Of a stretch of 64,000 bases of DNA, positions 58,961 to 64,000 are shown in pieces (the stretch's first letter is position 1; every line of letters begins with the position of its first letter). The DNA comes from Methylobacter sp. (GTDB lineage Bacteria; Pseudomonadota; Gammaproteobacteria; Methylococcales; Methylomonadaceae). The stretch is taken from NCBI GenBank assembly GCA_030653175.1, contig JAURZV010000073.1, forward strand, positions 17,033 through 81,032. The letters are read 5' to 3'. The position numbers were made by a program, and so were the translations under genes. The notes under the pieces were generated by a model. It was not told where the DNA came from, did not search any database, and was given only the letters and a program-made list of their open reading frames with translations.

Positions 58961-60667
58961 ATGGATATTACCAAAAAAATTCGTATCGGTGACCTGCTGG
59001 TTCAAAACCAGATTATCACCGAGGAACAGCTCATGACGGCATTGGCCGAACAAAAGAAAACCGGGAGACAACTGGGCCGCACCCTGATCAATTTAAACTT
59101 TGTCACTGAAACGGAACTGCTTAATTTCCTGTCAAAGCAATTAAACATCCCGTTTTTGGATATTTCACAATATCCCCGCAAACCTGAAATTATCAAACTA
59201 TTGTCCGAGACGATAGCCAGGCGTTTTCGTGTGTTGCTGCTGGAAAATAACGAATTAGATGTCCTGTTGGCCATGGCAGACCCTACCGACTTAATGGGTC
59301 TGGATGAATTAAGTCGTATCCTGAAAAAAACCATTCGCCCGGCCGTAGTCAGGGAATCGGATCTGTTACTGGCGATAGACCAGTCTTACCGCCGTACCGA
59401 TGAAATCAATGATCTGGCCGAGCAATTGCGTAGCGATATGTCGGAAGATGATAATATCGATCTTAACTCACTGCTGACCTCGGCTGAAGCGGCCGATGCC
59501 CCCGTTGTAAAACTGCTGAAGTCGGTATTTGAAGATGCCGTACAAGTGCGGGTTTCCGATATTCATATAGAGCCGCAGGAAACTAAATTGTATATCCGTT
59601 TTCGCATTGATGGCGTACTGCACCAGCAAACTGAAGCCGATCTAAAAATTGCCACAGCGCTGGTATTGCGACTCAAACTGATGTCCGGTCTGGACATCTC
59701 CGAGAAACGCTTGCCGCAGGATGGTCGTTTTCAGATCAAAGTGCGGAAACAGTCAGTCGATGTTCGTATATCCACCATGCCGACTATCTACGGCGAATCC
59801 GTGGTAATGCGTTTATTGATCCAAAATGCCGAAGGATTTTCGCTGGAAAAATTGGGAATGCCGCCCGAGATGCTGGTGCGTTTTCGTAAACTGTTACATC
59901 GTCCGGATGGTATGATACTGGTTACCGGGCCAACCGGCAGCGGTAAAACCACCACCCTTTATGCAGCCCTCAGCGAACTTAACTCCACCGCCAACAAAAT
60001 TATTACTGTGGAAGATCCGGTTGAATACCGCCTGTCCGGCATTAACCAAGTGCAAGTCAATGAAAAAATCGAACTCGACTTTTCACGGGTATTGCGCTCC
60101 GCCCTGCGTCAGGATCCGGACATCATTCTGGTGGGCGAAATGCGTGATCATGAAACTGCCCAGATTGGCCTGCGTGCCGCGATGACCGGCCATTTAGTGT
60201 TATCTACACTGCATACTAACGACGCCGTCAGTTCGCCAATTCGCCTGATTGACATGGGTGTGCCCCGTTTTATGGTCGCCATGTCCTTGCTGGCCGTCAT
60301 TGCCCAGCGGCTGGTGCGAGTAGTGTGCGAGAGTTGTACTCAGCCCTCTACACCGGAACCCTTCGAACAGACCTGGCTCAAACTTGAATTGGGCGATACC
60401 TTGGGTCAGCATGGCTTTGTCCGGGGCAGGGGCTGCACCCAGTGCAATGGCACCGGCTATCAAGGTCGGGTAGGTATTTACGAATTACTGGAAATGAATA
60501 CCGAACTTACCGATGCGGCCAATCATAATGACACTAATATTTTTATCAAACTGGCGCGCCAACAGATAGCAGGGAGAACCCTGCGCAGTAGCGCGGTGGC
60601 AATGGTTGTTGCCAAACGCACTACAGTTTCAGAAGCAATGCGCATCAGCAATCAGTTTGAAGAATAA
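58961..60667 (+). CDS. mshE: MshE/GspE-type secretion/pilus ATPase
   Basis: 568 aa; GPTGSGKTTTLYAALSELN, VEDPVEYRLSGINQVQVN, ALRQDPDIILVGEMRDHETAQIGLRAAMTGHLVLSTLHTND, zinc tetracysteine CESC...CTQC. Confidence 0.9.
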   Translation: MDITKKIRIGDLLVQNQIITEEQLMTALAEQKKTGRQLGRTLINLNFVTETELLNFLSKQLNIPFLDISQYPRKPEIIKLLSETIARRFRVLLLENNELDVLLAMADPTDLMGLDELSRILKKTIRPAVVRESDLLLAIDQSYRRTDEINDLAEQLRSDMSEDDNIDLNSLLTSAEAADAPVVKLLKSVFEDAVQVRVSDIHIEPQETKLYIRFRIDGVLHQQTEADLKIATALVLRLKLMSGLDISEKRLPQDGRFQIKVRKQSVDVRISTMPTIYGESVVMRLLIQNAEGFSLEKLGMPPEMLVRFRKLLHRPDGMILVTGPTGSGKTTTLYAALSELNSTANKIITVEDPVEYRLSGINQVQVNEKIELDFSRVLRSALRQDPDIILVGEMRDHETAQIGLRAAMTGHLVLSTLHTNDAVSSPIRLIDMGVPRFMVAMSLLAVIAQRLVRVVCESCTQPSTPEPFEQTWLKLELGDTLGQHGFVRGRGCTQCNGTGYQGRVGIYELLEMNTELTDAANHNDTNIFIKLARQQIAGRTLRSSAVAMVVAKRTTVSEAMRISNQFEE

Positions 60668-60712
60668 TTGGGTAGGCTTTTCAATTTAACATACGCATCA
60701 ACTTAAAGCATA

Positions 60713-61002
60713 AAACCACGAAGAACACAGAGGACACGAAGTTATGAAGTTTGATGGACTGTCGAGTCAAGTCATTGGCTGTGCTGTGGAAGTACATAAA
60801 ACATTAGGCCCCGGTTTATTGGAGTCGGCTTACGAGCAATGTTTAGCGCATGAATTACATACAGCAGGACTTTATTTTGTAAGGCAAAAGTTGGCCCATT
60901 TAACTGTCGGTTTGCTCATCAATTTTAATGCAGTCATGCTAAGGATGGAATTAAACGTTTTGTTCTTTAAATCTTCGTGTCCTCCGTGTTCTTCGCGGTA
61001 AA
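60713..61002. repeat. Inverted-repeat element carrying a degraded GxxExxY gene
   Basis: CCACGAAGAACACAGAGGACACGAAG ... CTTCGTGTCCTCCGTGTTCTTCGCGG, 26 bp arms with 2 mismatches. Confidence 0.85.
60744..61001 (+). pseudogene. GxxExxY-family protein, internally deleted and frameshifted
   Basis: MKFDGLSSQVIGCAVEVHKTLGPGLLESAYEQCLAHEL...; later part ...LAHLTVGLLINFNAVML then one base short of KDGIKRFVL*. Confidence 0.75.
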
Positions 61003-61043
61003 AATTTCTTAGCCATTACATAACCAATCACTAAAAACGATAA

Positions 61044-62270
61044 ATGCCATTCTTCTCATACAAAGGCCGTAACAATAAAGGCGAGCTGGTAAAAGGCGCG
61101 TTGGAGAGCTATGACAGTAATGCACTGGCAAAACAGTTGCTCAGTATCGGCATTACACCGGTCGAAATTATACCCGGCCCAGCGCCTTCCGCCGGGAATA
61201 GCCTGTCCATCAGTCTGTTTGAAGAGCGTATACAACCGATTGATATTATGATGTTCAGTCGACAGATGTACACCCTGCTCAAAGCAGGCATTCCTATTAT
61301 GAGCGCCCTGAGCGGCCTGCTGACATCGACCAAAAACAAGGCATTTGTCAAGGTAATTTCCGAGATTCGCGCGAGTCTTGATAGCGGTCGAGAATTATCC
61401 GCTGCGCTCAACCTGCACCCGAAAGTGTTTAACAGTTTTTATGTCAGCATGATACGCGTTGGCGAAACTACCGGTATGCTGGATAAAGTATTTCTGCGCC
61501 TGTTTGATCACCTTGAGTTTGAAAAATTTATGCGTGAGCAAATCAGAGCGGCGCTACGCTATCCCTCATTTGTGATGATGGCGATGGCCGTGGCGATAGT
61601 CATTATTAACATATTTGTTATCCCTATCTTTGCTAAAGTGTTTGCAAGCATGGGGGCGGAGCTACCTTTAATGACGCGTATTTTATTGAGCTTTTCCGGT
61701 TTTATGGTGAGCTGGTGGCCTTATTTGCTGGCCGGTTTCGCCGGGATCGTTTTTCTATTTCGTTCCTATACTTCATCGGACAAAGGCAGGTATCAATGGG
61801 ACAGTTTCAAATTAAAAAGTCCCATTGCCGGAGAAATTATCCATAAAGCGACCATGGCGCGCTTTGCCAGGAGCTTTGCCTTGTCCAGTAAAAGCGGCGT
61901 ACCCATCATGAGTGCGTTAAATCTGGTGGCGCAAACCGTCGATAACGATTTTATCGCGCACAAAGTGGAGCAAATGCGTTTTGGTGTCGAGCGCGGCGAA
62001 ACCATACTGCGTACGGCAACCAATGCCGGCGTTTTTAACCCGCTGGTTTTGCAAATGATTGCTGTTGGCGAAGAGTCGGGCGCATTGGATGATTTAATGG
62101 AAGAAATTGCCGATATGTATCAGCGCGATGTCGAATATGATATCAAAACCTTGGGTTCCAAGATTGAGCCGATTTTGATCATATTTTTGGGCGTACTTGT
62201 GCTTATTTTAGCCTTGGGTATTTTCCTGCCAATATGGGATCTCGGTAAAGTGTCGTTGCATAAAGGCTAA
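61044..62270 (+). CDS. mshG: MshG/GspF-type inner membrane pilus assembly protein
   Basis: 408 aa; MPFFSYKGRNNKGELVKGALES...FSRQMYTLLKAGIPIMSALSGL. Confidence 0.9.
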   Translation: MPFFSYKGRNNKGELVKGALESYDSNALAKQLLSIGITPVEIIPGPAPSAGNSLSISLFEERIQPIDIMMFSRQMYTLLKAGIPIMSALSGLLTSTKNKAFVKVISEIRASLDSGRELSAALNLHPKVFNSFYVSMIRVGETTGMLDKVFLRLFDHLEFEKFMREQIRAALRYPSFVMMAMAVAIVIINIFVIPIFAKVFASMGAELPLMTRILLSFSGFMVSWWPYLLAGFAGIVFLFRSYTSSDKGRYQWDSFKLKSPIAGEIIHKATMARFARSFALSSKSGVPIMSALNLVAQTVDNDFIAHKVEQMRFGVERGETILRTATNAGVFNPLVLQMIAVGEESGALDDLMEEIADMYQRDVEYDIKTLGSKIEPILIIFLGVLVLILALGIFLPIWDLGKVSLHKG

Positions 62271-62272
62271 CT

Positions 62273-62734
62273 ATGAAGCCAAAAACCAAAACATCACAAT
62301 CCGGTGCAAGCCGGTTCGATTTTGCAATTTCCGTCAGCGTTATCGCTATACTTGCATCTATCTTGCTGTTTAGCCTTAACCGCGCCCAAAGCCAGGTTGA
62401 AATGGTAACGATGGAAACCGACCTGACCAATATGCGCTGGGGGTTGCGCGAGTTGTGGTCTCACCGTAATGCGACCGGGCAAGCGCTTGCTAGTAGCGAA
62501 ATAGAAAATGCAAATCCGCTACGCTTGCTGAGCGATCAACCGAAAAATTATAGCGGCGAGTACGCAGAAACACCCTCGGACGCCCAAGCTGCATGGTATT
62601 TTGATACCAAAGCCAAGCGTCTGGTGTACATTTTTAGCGATGGGCACCAAGCACGCTACCGATTGACCGGCACCGCCAAGCTTAATCGGGCTTCACTGGG
62701 GGCGATGGGGGGAATGGATTTGGTGCTTGAGTAG
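62273..62734 (+). CDS. Pseudopilin-like protein of MSHA-type locus
   Basis: 153 aa; SGASRFDFAISVSVIAILASILLFSLNRAQSQVEMVTMETDLTNMRWGLREL. Confidence 0.65.
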   Translation: MKPKTKTSQSGASRFDFAISVSVIAILASILLFSLNRAQSQVEMVTMETDLTNMRWGLRELWSHRNATGQALASSEIENANPLRLLSDQPKNYSGEYAETPSDAQAAWYFDTKAKRLVYIFSDGHQARYRLTGTAKLNRASLGAMGGMDLVLE

Positions 62735-62776
62735 AGCTAGTAGAGCTAATATGAGGAATCTTAATATCACCGCTTA

Positions 62777-63082
62777 ATGGAAACTCAAAGCAGTGTTAGA
62801 ATCAAACCTATAAAATCCATTCAACTAAAGAGTAACGTTATGGTTGAGAATGTAGAAAATATAATACTGGAACATTTAAAAGCGATTCGTGCCGAAATGA
62901 CAGGTATTCGTAATGATGTGGGTGATCTAAGACTGCGAATAGGTTCGATTGAAGAACATATAGCGGGCATGAGGCGCGATCTGTCAATTTTGCACAGTGA
63001 TATCGCGATTACTCATAAACGATTGGATCGCAATGAAGATCGACTTGAACGCATCGAACGTCGTTTGGAATTAGTCGCGTAG
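62777..63082 (+). CDS. Hypothetical coiled-coil protein
   Basis: 101 aa; likely start at 62840 (MVENVENIILEHLKAIRAEMTGIRNDVGDLRLRIGSIEEHIAGMRRDL...). Confidence 0.55.
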   Translation: METQSSVRIKPIKSIQLKSNVMVENVENIILEHLKAIRAEMTGIRNDVGDLRLRIGSIEEHIAGMRRDLSILHSDIAITHKRLDRNEDRLERIERRLELVA

Positions 63083-63193
63083 AGATAATATTGTGCCAAA
63101 CTCAAGCCAGGCGGGGTATGTGCTCGTCTGTAATGATTGGTAGTTTACTGTTGTCTTTAATTACACCAAACCCTGCGAGCGCAACTGAAAAAC

Positions 63194-63736
63194 ATGAATA
63201 AATCAAAAGGCTTCACCCTGATTGAATTGATCGTTGTTATTGTCATTCTGTCTATTTTGGCGGCAGTGGCATTACCGCGCTTGACCAATTTGCAGCTCGA
63301 TGCCCGTATTGCCAAACTTAATGCGGCGCGCGGCAGCGTTGCCGCAGCCTCGGCGATGGTTCACGCCACCTTGTTTGCACGCAATGGCAGGGCCGATACG
63401 GCAACATGCCCGGCTGGCGGCGGCACGGCTAATAACGCTACCGGCGCAACAGGCACCCTGTGTAGTGAGGCGGGCATTATTAACTTGGTTAACGGGTACC
63501 CTGCCGTTACTGCGATCGGCACATCCGGCATACTGACCGCCGCAGGCCTGACTACCGTATTTAATCCAAGCCAGATCGAATTGCAGGCAGAGGGCTATGA
63601 CTACACCACGGCAGGATCGGTAGCCACTTTTCAGGTTCGCGGCGGCAGTTTCCCTAGCAATTGCTCATTTACCTACACCGAACCAGTCGCTAATGCAGCC
63701 CCCATTATCAGCATTATTACCACGACAGGGTGTTAG
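63194..63736 (+). CDS. Type IV (MSHA-like) prepilin
   Basis: 180 aa; KGFTLIELIVVIVILSILAAVALPRLTNLQ; C-terminal Cys pair region. Confidence 0.88.
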   Translation: MNKSKGFTLIELIVVIVILSILAAVALPRLTNLQLDARIAKLNAARGSVAAASAMVHATLFARNGRADTATCPAGGGTANNATGATGTLCSEAGIINLVNGYPAVTAIGTSGILTAAGLTTVFNPSQIELQAEGYDYTTAGSVATFQVRGGSFPSNCSFTYTEPVANAAPIISIITTTGC

Positions 63737-64000
63737 GGCGAGCCTTATCGTTCGCGTAAGATGGGCAGCACGTTGTTTGATCCATTTTACGGCTTTGGTG
63801 TTGTCCTCTTTATTTAAGTATTGACAATGTTAATACATTACTTAGAATGGAGATCATGGACTGAAGTTTCCCAGTTTTTGAGTCCGCAGCGTATAAAGGA
63901 AAACGTATTAAATTGGGGTTTGCCATAAACGACGCAAACCCTGCGTTAAATACCCACCCCGTATAAGTAGCGGGATTAGGGATTTTAAAAATCGGGAAAC

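Noticed and set aside
63736-64000. Possible promoter (TTGACA-like) and start of another pilus gene at window end
   Set aside because: No clear -10 spacing and no ORF long enough before the window edge.

Overview
The window looks like gammaproteobacterial chromosome, probably from a methanotroph-like organism; this taxonomic guess rests on gene content only. Main blocks: (1) partial lplT-like transporter, LpxH-like phosphoesterase, an isolated transglutaminase preceded by a truncated ParA-type ATPase, and glucokinase. (2) A large Anbu-proteasome / transglutaminase / circularly permuted ATP-grasp / alpha-E cluster with citrate synthase embedded in it. It holds one fused and one split ATP-grasp/alpha-E pair and a DUF2126 transglutaminase. 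(3) Two complete CusCBA-type heavy-metal RND operons, the second translationally coupled to an HD-GYP protein. They flank an ~8 kb decayed accessory island containing a triplicated lipoprotein (two copies broken), a YHS/LOG gene broken at two non-triplet tandem repeats, a methyltransferase that lost its SAM motif, a frameshifted CMD gene, and an AT-rich PD-(D/E)XK-like gene between ~95 bp direct repeats. (4) A non-canonical Hsp70 / J-like / GrpE / Hsp70 / TPR cluster. (5) pqqA-B-C-D-E interrupted by a Uma2 gene and a DUF2442 pseudogene. (6) MoeB/ThiF and CIRCE-groESL. (7) An MSHA-like type IV pilus segment. Several dispersed palindromic repeat families occur in the intergenic regions, including one inverted-repeat element carrying a degraded GxxExxY gene. 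No rRNA, tRNA or CRISPR array was recognised. All family names come from reading the translated sequence; no database search was run.
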